Shown one piece after another: positions 1-10,620 of a DNA stretch of 64,000 nucleotides. This DNA comes from Auricularia sp. M13 (taxonomy: Eukaryota; Basidiomycota; Agaricomycetes; Auriculariales; Auriculariaceae), in the NCBI GenBank assembly GCA_037042915.1, contig CM073204.1, positions 310,001-374,000 of the forward strand, in the 5' to 3' direction. The notes beneath the pieces are model-generated. The model was not told the origin of the DNA and did no database searches. It was given only the letters and a program-made list of their open reading frames with translations. How positions within the stretch are numbered: position 1 is the stretch's first letter; each line of letters opens with the position of its first letter. Made by a program: the position numbers and the translations under genes.

Positions 1-1102
1 ACGATCTCGACCATCTTGGCCTGCGCGGCCTTGCGCGGCGCGTCGGCGATGCGGCGGTGCGGCGTGCGCGTCGTCGCGGCGAAGGCGACCGTCTCGCCGG
101 CGCGCAACGTCGGGAAGTGCACGTCGTCCTCCGGGCAGTACAGAACGTCGCCGCGGTAGTGCTTCTCGAGCTCGGCAGGCGTGAGCGAGTCGTATGTCCG
201 ATATCCGGAGACCGAGTGGAACTGGCCCGTCTCGTTGGCAAGCGTGCGCAGGAGCGAGCTGCATCCGGCGCCCGGACGCCCGAGCACCACTGCGAGGGAG
301 GTGTCAGGCACGAAGATAAGGGATAGAGGGGACGCGATGGACTTACAGAGCATCTCGCCGGGTCGCACGACGCCGGTGAAGCCGGAGAGGATGTCGCGCA
401 CGTGCGGGTGGCGCGCCTCGCGGATTTTCTCGAGAATCGCGGCGGGGCTGAACAGCGAACCGACGGTTTCCTGGTGTGCGGCGGACGCGCCGACGCCCTG
501 GACGCGCAGATCGCGGAACGCGACGCCGATGCTTCGCGTCTTGATGTTGGATTCTTCGGCCCTGGGAAGATTGAATTGTAGTCTCATGATCAGACACTGC
601 GAAGCGAATAATGGGGAGAGTGTACGCACTTGCGGACGACGTGGCGCACGGTGCGCTCGAAATCGAAGTTGTCGCCCACGGCGAGCGTTGCAGAACTCTG
701 GCTGGCACTGGCTTCCGAGTCAGGCAAGGGGCCCTCGCGCTGGGTGTGCTGCGAATACTGCGAGGCCGAGTGCTCGCTCTGGGGATAGGGGTGCTGCATC
801 TCGGGCTCGACCGGCGCGTGAGCATGGTGTTCGAGGTGCTGATCCTCCGAGTTTTGCGTGAGCGTGCGTCTGAGCTCGCCGACGCCGGGCGGGTCGAAAT
901 AATCGATGCTGACGCGCGAGCTGCTGCGCCCGTGCGGCGTCGACGGGTACCCGCCAGGAACAGCGGGGGTGCTGTCGTTCGTGAAGCACGGGTGCATGCG
1001 GAGGGGCGTCACCGGCCCCGGTGTTGCGGGCGATGGCGCGTAAGGGGCGGCGCCATCCTCGATGATAACGCTGAGGTGCGAGGGTCGCTCGGGCGCCGAC
1101 AT
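1..1102 (-). CDS. PDR/CDR-type ABC transporter, N-terminal part (runs off left edge)
   Basis: Plasma-membrane efflux pump of the pleiotropic drug resistance family, expected to export hydrophobic compounds using ATP. Three exons fit: 1102-630, 561-347 and 289-1, with GT-AG introns of 68 and 57 nt that keep frame. Exon 1 encodes a Ser/Pro/His-rich cytosolic leader ending in FDFERTVRHVVRK. Exon 2 carries the family signature around GVAFRDLRVQGVG and ends at TGVVRPGEML. Exon 3 begins with the Walker A loop (VLGRPGAGCSSLL) and continues through the conserved YRGDVLYCPEDDVHFPTL stretch. This is only the beginning of a protein that is normally about 1,400-1,500 residues; the rest lies left of the window. 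The ATG at 1102 is the first in frame. Family assignment is firm; the substrate is unknown. Confidence 0.93.
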
Positions 1103-2655
1103 TAGGCGGGGGTCGTAAGAGTTGAGAGATTAAGGGCGTGTACAGGTAGCGTCGGCCAGAACAAAACGATGACAAAAGGGCAGGGAGCGGAGGGCAGAGA
1201 GGAGCGATGCGAGGGGGTTATAAGCTACCCATCGTGCCGTCTGACGCGCGTCGGAAACGTCGATCGCGCGCGCCTGAATCAGCTCCCGTATCCTCGTGAA
1301 TCCTCAACTCGAGCTAGGACGGGTGACGTAAACGCTGAGATCCTTGGCTGACCGGCGCAAGGTGCTGACCGAGACGGGCAGTCGCGCGATCCACCGAGCA
1401 CCGCGCGTACGCGCAAGAGCAGCGGGGCCAAAAGTTATGCTCGCTCAGCCGGTTTGGGATATTTGGCGTATGTCGCGGGCGCCGAAAAAACGCGTTACTG
1501 GATCGCAGGAGTCTAGCGCAGACGCGTTCTTTGCATGGCAGCAGAGAGCGGGACGCCCTCCGAGCTTCAAAGGGTCGTCGAGCGTCCTTTGCCACGCAAC
1601 AGGTGAACAAAGTTCATCCGCGTTTCATCCTAGGACCTGGAATCATGACTAAGCACCACCAGGGATGCAATGGTCATCGACGGGGTCCACATCCCGAGCA
1701 GTGCAGCGCATCCGACAACGGGGCCCGTTGCTGGCGATAGCAAAAGAGGTACAAGCGCGCGCAATACGACAGGTTGCGTCAGGCGTTATCGTGGTGTGCC
1801 TTTTGTCCATGCTCGTCCATGCAGGGTGCCCATAGGTCGAGGAAATGTCTTGGGAAGCTTTGCAAGCATGCGCAGATGACTAAGTGCCAGCAGGATCGAA
1901 AGACTCATAGATAGCACTCCAAGACCTGTGCAATGCAGCGCATTCGACACCGGGGCCCGTGCTGGCGATAGCGCAAGAAACCCGAGGGCTCCGAGCGCGC
2001 GTCGCGGCGGCCGGCAACGAGCATATCGCCAGATGTTAAGAACAGCTTCCAGGAACGATGCCACGTAGACATAGAATAAGCACCGAGTGCGTGCCAGTAG
2101 CTCTAGGCCTCTGCTTGAAGAAAGCTTCCTGTGGGACGGGAGGGCGGGAGATGAGAGCGCAAAGATTGGCGCCCGAACAATGCTTCCGGCTTGAATAGGT
2201 CACGTGCGATACAGTTCTGAAAATTATGCGAGTCAATATGACATTGATGTAATACTGGTCGACATGCGCTCAACGTTGTAGTTTTTTGTTCATCTATCAT
2301 TCGCCAAGACAGAATTATGATTTTTGCAACTTTTGCAGTCAGGAGCGTTGGATCTTATGGCATTATTTTCACTAAGAGATCCCCCCCTCCCCGGGTTCCA
2401 GCCATGGGCCCACCGTAAAAGCTGCATTGCCCACGAGCATGCATTCAAAACATCAGGCACTGCACCATCCTCACTCATGCAAGCATCTCCCAAAGCAGTA
2501 CAAATAAGCCACCTGTCATACTTTCCACATATCCCCTACGTATACACCCTCCGCGATTCATTCATTCCAAGAAGAAATGAATAGTTTTATCGTTGTACAA
2601 GATGCGCTCGGCTAACCGCGGTTCAGCGACATGGCTTGTCTCCTCTCCATCTACT
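1103..2655. other. Intergenic, divergent promoter region between ABC transporter and MFS transporter
   Basis: No convincing coding region. It contains one imperfect direct repeat of about 45 bp (around 1699-1743 and 1930-1975, sharing GGGGCCCG and GCTGGCGATAG). Further right is an AT-richer stretch (2200-2720) with a short palindrome AACCGCGGTT near 2614. I see no transposase, tRNA or other gene. Confidence 0.6.
1218..1223 (-). promoter_or_regulatory. Possible TATA element of the ABC transporter gene
   Basis: TTATAA lies about 115 bp upstream of the ATG at 1102 (minus strand), within the range of a fungal core promoter. No other evidence supports it. Confidence 0.3.
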
Positions 2656-2662
2656 TATAAAA
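2656..2662 (+). promoter_or_regulatory. Possible TATA box of the MFS transporter
   Basis: TATAAAA about 225 bp upstream of the start codon at 2886, the only strong TATA-like word in this intergenic region on the plus strand. Assignment is by position only. Confidence 0.35.
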
Positions 2663-2885
2663 CCGCAAATCGGCATAGACAGATCATTTAAACCCACCTA
2701 ATACCTAGCCGCGCGATGTTATGTTATGAGCTTACACTCTTTCATGCACGGTGCACTCGATAACAGTCCAAGTTTTCATTCCCCACATGGCTGCTATCGG
2801 CGACTCCTTCGACCGGACGACACGCCGGACCACCACGTCGCATGCGCTTCTTTCGACACCCGCGCCGTAGGTCTCGCTCTGAGCT

Positions 2886-4622
2886 ATGGGCTTGCTTTCC
2901 GTGGTCGAGGACAGGCCGACGCCGCGGCAGGTGTACAACTGGCGCGTCTACACCTGCGCGATCATCGCCTCGTTCGCCTCCTGCACGATCGGCTACGACA
3001 GCGCGTTCATCGGCACGACGCTCGCGCTGCCCGCCTTCGCAGCCGAGTTCAACTTCGCCGCGCTCAGTCCCTCGCATCTGGCGCTCGTGAAAGCGAACAT
3101 CGTCTCGGTCTACCAGGCCGGCGCGTTCTTCGGCGCGCTCTTCGCGTACGCGAGCAGCTTCTTCTGGGGCCGGCGCGCAACGCTGCAGCTCGCGTCTCTC
3201 GTATTCATACTCGGCGCGGGGCTCATGCTCGGCGCGTCCGGCGCGCGCGGCCTAGGCCTCATTCTCGGCGGACGCGTGCTCGCCGGCGTCGGGGTCGGCG
3301 CAGCCTCGAACATGGTGCCCATCTACATCTCCGAGCTGGCGCCCCCCGCAGTACGCGGGCGACTGGTCGGCATCTACGAGGCGGGCTGGCAGATTGGCGG
3401 CCTCGTTGGCTTCTGGATCAATTACGGTCTCGCGAACAGCGTCCCCGATGCACAGCGCAAGCAGTGGCTCATACCGTTCGCTGTGCAATTGATCCCAGCT
3501 GGCGTCTTGCTGCTGGGATCGTTATGGGTTAAGGAGTCGCCACGTTGGCTGCTCGCGAAAGGACGCCGGAGGGAAGCTCTTGACAACTTGTGCTGGATTC
3601 GTAACCTGCCTGTCGATGACCCGTACATCGTCGAAGAGGTGAACTTGATCGAATGTGCGCTGGACCAACATGGTGCTGGAGTTGCAGACCGATTCTGGAG
3701 ACCTTTCCAGGTAATCGACTGTTGCTCCGAATAATAACGACTAACAGAATACCCTCAGGTCGTCAGAAAGTCGCCTCGGATACAGTGGAGATTCTTCCTC
3801 GGCGGGATGCTCTTCCTCTGGCAGAACGGTTCGGGAATCAACGCGATCAACTACTACTCACCGACAGTCTTTGCCTCCATCGGCTTCTCCGGTGCCAATG
3901 CCTCATTCCTTACAACTGGCATTTTCGGCGTGGTAAAGACCGCCATCACCTTCATCTGGCTGCTCTTCCTCATCGACACCGTGGGCCGTCGAAAGATGCT
4001 CATGATTGGTGCCGCAGGCGGCTCGGCGTGCATGTGGTTCATCGGCGCGTATATTAAGCTCGCCGACATAGCCTCGAGGCAAGCGTCGGGAGAAGGCGCA
4101 GGCGGACTCGACAGCGGCGGTATTGCAGCCATATTCTTCTTCTATCTGTGGACAGTATTCTACACACCTTCATGGGTAATAATCAATTCTCTCACTTTGC
4201 GTTCACGCTGATGCGTAGCCCAGAACGGAATCCCCTGGATCCTCAACAGCGAGATGTTCGATGCGCGCACGCGCTCGCTCGGCCAGGCGTCCGCGGCGGC
4301 GAACAACTGGTTCTGGAACTTCGTCATTAGCCGCTTCACCCCGCAGATGTTCCTCGCCATGGGCTACGGCGTCTACTTCTTCTTCGCGTCGCTCATGCTG
4401 CTCAGCATTGCCTTCGTATTCTTCTTCATCCCCGAAACGAAGGGCGTGCCGCTCGAGCAGATGGATCAGCTATTCGAGATTCGTCCCTGCGCTATCGCAA
4501 ACCAAGTCGTTCTGCTCGGTATTACGCAGGAACCTGGTTTTGCCCTTGATGGCGACATTCGGGAGGAGAAACTTGGAGAGGGGAAAGGAGATGCCGCGAT
4601 TTCTGTTAGTGAAGTCGCATAA
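2886..4622 (+). CDS. MFS sugar-porter family transporter, quinate permease-like
   Basis: Twelve-helix plasma-membrane transporter of the sugar porter family; closest in sequence to fungal quinate permeases (qa-y/QutD type), so quinate or a related polyol acid is a reasonable substrate but is inferred. Exons 2886-3710, 3759-4175 and 4224-4622; both introns are 48 nt, GT-AG and phase 0, giving about 546 residues, the usual length. Visible signatures: EDRPTPRQVYNWRVYTC at the N terminus, SELAPPAVRGRLVG in the first half, KESPRWLLAKGRR at the start of the central loop, LWQNGSGINAINYYSPT in helix 7, DTVGRRK, and PETKG at the end of helix 12. The F-box gene at 4815 lies only 192 bp downstream on the same strand. 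A decayed inverted copy is at 54829-56485 and a fragment at about 8300-8370. Function at family level is sure. Confidence 0.95.
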
Positions 4623-4814
4623 GTCACGGAATGGTGTAGACTTCGAGGAATACACTGGAAGTCTTGATTGCCAGTGCTCAGGTAACAGTTCCATTGTGGG
4701 TCGAAATGATGCATACTAACCGGCCAGAACGGAGAGCTCCGGAGCTCGCGATCGACGACACGGATCGACGACACGGATTCAAAGTCAGCGTGTCTCGCCA
4801 TACGTTCACCATCC

Positions 4815-6410
4815 ATGCAGCGCGACCCCAACCGCTACGCCGAGGGACTCGAAGCTGCCGCTCTCCGTGAGAGGATAGAGGACGAGGAGCTGGCGCTTGA
4901 TGTTCTTCGTACAAGTTACGAGCGTGCCCAGCAAGCACATGCGGAAACGGAGGCCCAATTCCACGATGCGGAACAGCAGTACCTCTTATACAAGGGTCTG
5001 CTCGAGGACTCGTCAAAATATCTCGGAAAGGCCAGATCCCGATATGTCGCACAGGCCGCATCCGTCGCGCTCGAACGCGTCCTTTTGCACCCCGTCCGCA
5101 AAACGCCGCTCGAAATTCTCGCCTACATCTTCGAGCTTTGCATCGACGATGTCCCGTGCGATGAGCAATTGCCCGTGGAAAACGACGACATTCGCAATCG
5201 TCAACAGCAACCGTTTCACCTCGCAGCTGTCTGCCGTCGCTGGCGGCAAGCAAGCTTTGCTCATCCTCGCGCCTGGAGGCACTTCGAGTGGTCATTCGAT
5301 TTCGTCAAGCCGAATAATGTGGTATCCTGGTTGGGCTACGCCGCTACACTCTTGTTGCACGCCCGGTCAGTGCCGCTCACAGCCTGCCTGACACGCAGGG
5401 GAGAATCGAAACCACACCACGAAGAACTTGTCCCGCAGGTCGCTGCTATCTTGGGTCTATGCGTTCGGGCCCAGATTATGATCTGGAGTCTGGATATCGG
5501 CGATTCGCTGCTCCCTCTGTTTACAACCACCACGCCGTACCTCACCAAGCTGCGATGTCGGCTGGCGTCGCTCCAAAGCGACACTGTCCTCCGAAATATG
5601 CATATACTGCCCAATGCTCCAGCATTGGAGTTTATCTCCGCCACCAATCTCTTTCACGGCGGTCCAGTCGCGTTCCCAGTCCTTGACACCGCGTATCTAC
5701 ACTCCATCACATGTACGGACGAGGAAGATGTGCTCAGCATTATGCTGCGCTCGCTGCCGCGGTTGAGTGCCCTCAGGCTCTATTGGCCGTTGGTTGCCTA
5801 TCAAACTCCGAACCCAGTCCGACTTGCGGTCCCTCAGATCAAGTCACTCTTCTTGCATATCTTTGACGACTGCCCAATTGCACAACTCTCTCTTCGCTTC
5901 GAGTTTACGTCCGTAACCTCTCTGAATCTCTACGGCGATCCGCCTTCGGCCGATGAGCGGATTCGCTTTCTTCGTGCCTTGGGAAAGAACTCGCCTATCA
6001 ACGAGCTCAGTGTTTCGGACATCGGCGGCCCCTCGTTTGCTGGCTTCCTCAACGTCCTGCCCTCGCTAGGCAGCCTGAAAATACTATTCCTGGAGTCCAC
6101 CCCGCTCACAAATGGCAACCTCCTCGCGTTACGGGACACGCTCTGCCCGCAGGACAGGACTGCCAAGTGGCCCTGCCCGCACTTGCTCGGAATTCGTTTT
6201 GACCCGCATTCGTGCACTTTTGCCGCGGATTGCAACCCGGCTACAGTAACGGGCATGATTGAATCCCGAGCGTCTGCTGCGCGTGACAATGCTTTAGCCC
6301 TGGACAATAGACCTACGGCGCTACGCTGGCTCAACGTGGGAGGGTGGAAGAGTTCCGGTGACGAATCGATTCAGGATAAGATTAATTGCGCTATCAGAAC
6401 TGCCCCTTGA
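4815..6410 (+). CDS. F-box protein with N-terminal coiled coil (copy A1)
   Basis: Single-exon protein of 531 residues. Residues about 10-75 form a charged coiled coil (LRERIEDEELALDVL, then Gln/Glu-rich heptads). Residues about 105-150 are an F-box-like domain (RKTPLEILAYIFELCIDD followed by LAAVCRRWRQASFAHPRAW). The C-terminal 350 residues are leucine-rich with LRR-like periodicity (for example LRSLPRLSALRLY). This layout is typical of the large F-box families of Agaricomycetes, which are thought to present targets to SCF ubiquitin ligases; the target is unknown. Nearly identical in its N-terminal 108 residues to the inverted paralogue at 52539-54134 and more distantly related to the tandem paralogue at 8708-10303. 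The start is the first ATG of the open frame, and the same start is conserved in all three paralogues. Confidence 0.92.
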   Translation: MQRDPNRYAEGLEAAALRERIEDEELALDVLRTSYERAQQAHAETEAQFHDAEQQYLLYKGLLEDSSKYLGKARSRYVAQAASVALERVLLHPVRKTPLEILAYIFELCIDDVPCDEQLPVENDDIRNRQQQPFHLAAVCRRWRQASFAHPRAWRHFEWSFDFVKPNNVVSWLGYAATLLLHARSVPLTACLTRRGESKPHHEELVPQVAAILGLCVRAQIMIWSLDIGDSLLPLFTTTTPYLTKLRCRLASLQSDTVLRNMHILPNAPALEFISATNLFHGGPVAFPVLDTAYLHSITCTDEEDVLSIMLRSLPRLSALRLYWPLVAYQTPNPVRLAVPQIKSLFLHIFDDCPIAQLSLRFEFTSVTSLNLYGDPPSADERIRFLRALGKNSPINELSVSDIGGPSFAGFLNVLPSLGSLKILFLESTPLTNGNLLALRDTLCPQDRTAKWPCPHLLGIRFDPHSCTFAADCNPATVTGMIESRASAARDNALALDNRPTALRWLNVGGWKSSGDESIQDKINCAIRTAP

Positions 6411-6558
6411 TGCGCAACTCACATTAAATCGCACATGTAGTTTCCAAAGGTTATAATATTGATATACTGTAGTTCCTAGCGCCAATGACCTTGCGCGGCT
6501 CCGCCACTCTAATAAACGGTGCAGCAGCATTGCACCGGGATTAGCCGGCGAACTGCTT

Positions 6559-7996
6559 ATGCCTGGCGTCGTTCTCGATGCTGACGTCCTCGCGATCGTC
6601 GCCAACTTCCTCGACACAGCAGAACTAAGGTCTCTGAGCCTGGTATCGCGGGGCCTTCGCGCGATATCCTATCCCTGCTTGTACAGGCACATTTATGTCG
6701 AAACGCTTCCTGACTTGCTCTGCGTCGCGAATACCATCCGGCGCACACCTGGCCTCGCGGCGCATGTGCGCTCGATAACCGAAGCCGTCTCGCGCTGGCG
6801 CCCGTTCTATGCGGGCGTCAGCCCGTCGCAATGGCCCGAGTACATGGAGGCGCTCCTGGAGCTGCTCGAGAGCGTCCGCTTTCTCACGCGCCTTGGGCTC
6901 TCCGTTCCCGCAGACTTCTGCGGCGACTCCTCAGCGCAGGCCTTTCATCCTCGATTGCTATCCGCCCTCTCGGGGCTGTCGCACTTGACGGGGCTCGCAA
7001 TTTCCAATGTGGACTTCACTGCGCTCGATCTGCTCGACGCCTGCGCGCCGCTCGCCGTCCTGCACCTCTCGCCGAGCCACACGCCGTGGACGGGCTCTAT
7101 GCAAGTTCCCGAGCGCATGCAATGGATTGCGAAGATGTTCGGCGCGCTCGAGCGGCGGCACGCGCGCACGCTCGTCGAGCTCAACATCCCGTATGCCTCG
7201 GTCATCAGCAAGCCGCAGTTCGCGCACATGCGCCTGGAAAACGTGACGACGCTCATTATTCCCGAGGGCGTGACGGTGTACCCCGAAGTCGCCGCCGCCT
7301 TCCCCAACCTGCGCCACGTCCGATTGGGAGTTGGCCCGCACTACGTGACCCATATAGACAAAGTATGGCCGCACCTCGAGCATCTCGAGCTCGAATCCTG
7401 CGAGGCGGAACTCTTGAGCCCCGGCCACCACATCCGCAGCCTCGCACTTCGTGTCGAGCGCGACGAGTTTCGCAAATATGTGCCTCAGCTCGCCTCGCCG
7501 CATGTGCAGAGCCTGAAAATCCGATGGGAGAACGTGCCGCCCGATATGCGCGAGATCGTGGCGCAGTTCCCCGGCCTGAAGTACATGGACCTTTTGATGA
7601 CCCTCGAGCGGCTCGCCTTGGTACGTTGCCCTTGCGCGAGCGTTGCTGTATTGACTATTCATTTCCGGGATGTAGGACCCGGCGAAGTTCGTTGACTGCC
7701 CGAGCTGGGACTGCGAGATCGAGGTGTACGACTTCACGATCCAGGTCATTCCCCCGCCACCCGTCGACTGGCTCCCGAACCCTCCGCTGGAGTTCTTGGC
7801 CAGGAACGCGAACAAGGAGCTCCAGGAGATCGTCGTTAATTGGGTCGATGCGGACTTCAAGCCCCGGACCCTGGTATACACGCGCGACCCGCAATCTGGC
7901 GTGTTCGGACACGGCTCCACCGTGGAGGCAGTGAAGATGGCGTTCAAGTATCGATATAGGAGCGAATGGCCGCGATGGTCGACATGCACGTTATGA
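6559..7996 (+). CDS. F-box protein, second family (copy B1)
   Basis: Two exons, 6559-7620 and 7676-7996, joined by a 55-nt GT-AG phase-0 intron, encode about 460 residues. The F-box is at the extreme N terminus (VLDADVLAIVANFLDTAEL then LSLVSRGLRAISYPCLYRHI, residues 4-42), followed by a leucine-rich region. It differs from copy A1, which has a coiled coil before its F-box; the two share no obvious sequence. It starts 148 bp after the stop of A1 on the same strand. A damaged copy lies on the opposite strand at 51200-52382. Likely role: substrate-recognition subunit of an SCF ubiquitin ligase, inferred from the F-box only. An ORF reading through the intron ends at 7695, but splicing restores conserved sequence also found in the damaged copy. 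Confidence 0.88.
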
Positions 7997-8707
7997 TCTC
8001 GGTGGGCTGGAGAAAGACTTGGAGTGTGCTCCGCCGTGGGTAGATAGTTGATAGATAGTGTACAGAGGTATACGATATGTTTGTTTCCACGATCTCTGGC
8101 TGTGTTGTGCCGTACTTCATTCATGGTTCGGTCTCCAAGACAGGAATAACGATATATAACAAATCATCCGTCAGAGCACTTTGGGACTGGAACTGCATGG
8201 AAGCACTGTAATTGGAACTACTGTCTTCCAAAAGAGGATGCAACGGCGACTAGCACTATCCATTATATCAATTTGCGTTCCAAGATTTTGCATGGCTCGA
8301 CCGAATCCCCGGGATCCTCAACAGCGAGATGTTCGACGCGCGCGCGCTCGCCGGTCGGCCAGGCCGCTCGGTATCACGCTGATTTTGCCCTCAGTAAGCC
8401 TCGGTGCCAATGTTGGTCTCCTTAAAGTAGACGCTACTTACAGCGCGTTCCTAAACCGGCGAGCGGGCGGACGCGCTGTGTAGCTGTCGAGAGCTGGCGA
8501 TGTTCGACAAGAGAAAGAAGGCGACGCCTCGATTTCTATATTGCTACATACATAAAGAAGCGCAAAGTCATATATCCGGAGTGAAATTATCCACAAAATC
8601 ACATCAAAATGCTACTTAGACAACTTGGGAGGCTGGGAACGGATCGCTCCGGAGGATAACACGAATTCTAACTCAACGCTCCTTTCTTTTTTTACATCAT
8701 CCACACC
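7997..8707. other. Spacer with transporter scrap between F-box genes B1 and A2
   Basis: Apart from the transporter fragment at about 8290-8375 I see only 3' flanking sequence of the F-box gene and an AT-richer leader (8520-8700) in front of the next F-box gene. Confidence 0.6.
8290..8375 (+). pseudogene. Fragment of a third MFS transporter copy
   Basis: About 65 bp closely match the start of transporter exon 3 (4224-4290), including the bases encoding ILNSEMFDAR, with small indels. No other exon is clearly recognisable, although 8385-8430 weakly resembles exon 2. Together with the F-box gene that follows at 8708, this repeats the transporter-then-F-box order of 2886-6410, so it is best read as the remnant of a tandem duplication. 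Confidence 0.75.
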
Positions 8708-10303
8708 ATGCAACGCGACCCTAATCGCTACGCCGAGGGACTCGAAGCCCTCGCTCTTCGCGCGCGGATAGAGGACGAGGAGCTGACGCTCGACGTTATT
8801 CGTACGAAATACGAGCGGGCCCTGCAAGCACACGCGGAAACGCAAGCCCAGTTCCGTGCGATAGAACAGCAGTACAACCTGTACAAGGGCCTTCTCGAGG
8901 ACTCCTCGACATATCTTGGGAAGGCCAAGTCCCAGCTCGACTTCCAGACTGCATCCGTTGCACGCGAACGCGTTCTTTTTCACCCTATTCGCAAAACGCC
9001 ACTGGACATCCTGGCCTGCATCTTCGAGCTCTGTATCGACGAGGTCAATTGCCACACTCCACTTCCTGTGGAAAGCGTCTACGTTCGAAAACGACAACAG
9101 CAGCCATATCGCCTTGCGGCCGTTTGCCGTCGCTGGCGGCGGGCAAGCTTGGCTCATCCACGCGCCTGGAGTCACGTGGAGTGGTCGTTCGATCTTGTCA
9201 AACCAACCAATACGGACGCTTGGTCGGATTATCTCACTACCCACCTGTCGCGTGCCCGGTCGGCGCCGCTCACCGCTTGTTTGACACGTCTACGGGAATC
9301 CAAACCACACCACGAAGAACTTGCTGGGCGGATCGCTGGTGTCGTGCGCATATGCATTCGCGCCCAAATCAAGATCTCCCATCTGAACACAGGCGATCCA
9401 CTACTGGCTCTTGTGACAACCGCCACGCCCAAGCTTTCCGGCATAAACATTCAATTTCTCTCGCCCAAGAGTGAAGCTGTTCTACAAAACACGCAGGTGC
9501 TGCCAAATGCCCCAGCTCTAAAGTATATCTACGCCCGAAACGCTTTTCGCGGCGGTCCCATTGCGTTCCCGCTCTTGGAGACCGCGCGTATCTACGATAT
9601 CGAGTGCACCGACGAGACGGATGCTCTAGGCGTCGTCCTTCACAGTCTACCGCGGTTGGCTAGCTTGAGCCTCTATATGCCATTCGTTGATTACGAGAGG
9701 GCGAACCAAACCCGACAAGTAGTCGCTCAGGTCCAAGAACTTTTTCTACACGTCGAGGATGATTGTCCAGTCGAACAGCTCTCTTCCCGTTTCGAGTTCA
9801 CGGCCGTGACCGACTTAACGTTATACGGCGACCCGCCATCGACTGACCAACGCTTAGGTTTTCTCCGAGCCTTGGGAGAGAGGTCACCTATCGAGGAACT
9901 CATTATTTCGGACATCGGCGACCCTTGGTTTGCTGTCTTTCTCGACATTCTGCCATCGCTGGGCAAACTGCAAGTGCTCCGTACGGAGTGCACCGACTTC
10001 ACAAATGACAACCTCCTTGCACTTCAAGGCGCCCTCTGCTCGAAAGACAGGCTTGTGCCGTGGCCCTGCATGCACTTGAGCGGAATCCAATTTAGAAATT
10101 CTTGCAAATTCGCAGAGGATTGCGACCCGGGCATTCTCACAGACCTCATTCACTCCCGAGCATCTGCCGCACGCGACAACGCGCTGGAGCAGGAGATTAG
10201 ACCTACGGCGCTGTCCACGTTCCTTGTAGAAGGATGGAGGAGTTCCAGTTCGGAGGCATCGATTCAGGATCGGATTGATCGTGCTCTTAAAGCTGGTACT
10301 TAA
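8708..10303 (+). CDS. F-box protein with N-terminal coiled coil (tandem paralogue A2)
   Basis: Single-exon protein of exactly 531 residues, the same length as its paralogues at 4815-6410 and 52539-54134, and clearly homologous over its full length while diverged throughout. It starts MQRDPNRYAEGLEA as they do, keeps the coiled coil (about 10-75), the F-box-like segment (RKTPLDILACIFELCIDEV, LAAVCRRWRRASLAHPRAW) and the leucine-rich C-terminal half. The uninterrupted frame after this much divergence argues for continued function. It is transcribed towards the CLC gene; the two stop codons are about 320 bp apart. Presumed role: SCF substrate receptor, target unknown. Confidence 0.92.
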   Translation: MQRDPNRYAEGLEALALRARIEDEELTLDVIRTKYERALQAHAETQAQFRAIEQQYNLYKGLLEDSSTYLGKAKSQLDFQTASVARERVLFHPIRKTPLDILACIFELCIDEVNCHTPLPVESVYVRKRQQQPYRLAAVCRRWRRASLAHPRAWSHVEWSFDLVKPTNTDAWSDYLTTHLSRARSAPLTACLTRLRESKPHHEELAGRIAGVVRICIRAQIKISHLNTGDPLLALVTTATPKLSGINIQFLSPKSEAVLQNTQVLPNAPALKYIYARNAFRGGPIAFPLLETARIYDIECTDETDALGVVLHSLPRLASLSLYMPFVDYERANQTRQVVAQVQELFLHVEDDCPVEQLSSRFEFTAVTDLTLYGDPPSTDQRLGFLRALGERSPIEELIISDIGDPWFAVFLDILPSLGKLQVLRTECTDFTNDNLLALQGALCSKDRLVPWPCMHLSGIQFRNSCKFAEDCDPGILTDLIHSRASAARDNALEQEIRPTALSTFLVEGWRSSSSEASIQDRIDRALKAGT

Positions 10304-10620
10304 TGCCTCACCTCACATAGAAGATTGTTGTATCTCCAAAGTACTGGGGGATGTAGCAGCTTCAATGTACTTCCCCGCACTTGCAATGATGAGGCCGTGG
10401 GTCAACAACAGTTTTTTCAGGGCTCATCGACTGAATGGGAAATGTGTCATAACCAAGGGAACGAATATACAAATCCAGATACTGCATGAAAGATATCCTG
10501 CCGAGCATTGGCTGAGTAAGTGTCGCAAAACAGAGTGAGAAGAAACGAGTCCACCAGCGCATTAGCGCTGCACTTCGTCAGTGTCCACATGTTCGGTGTT
10601 CGGTGTTCGGTGTTCGGTGT
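10304..10620. other. Convergent intergenic region
   Basis: 3' flanks of the F-box gene (plus) and the CLC gene (minus). The only structure is the heptamer tandem repeat at 10591-10618. Confidence 0.6.
10591..10618. repeat. Tandem repeat (GTTCGGT)x4
   Basis: Four perfect copies of GTTCGGT, then a diverged fifth copy that runs into the CLC stop codon (10621-10623). It lies in the 3' untranslated region of the CLC gene. It is not a fungal telomere repeat. Confidence 0.9.

Noticed and set aside
10591-10618. Heptamer repeat considered as an interstitial telomere
   Set aside because: The unit GTTCGGT does not match the fungal TTAGGG repeat or known variants.
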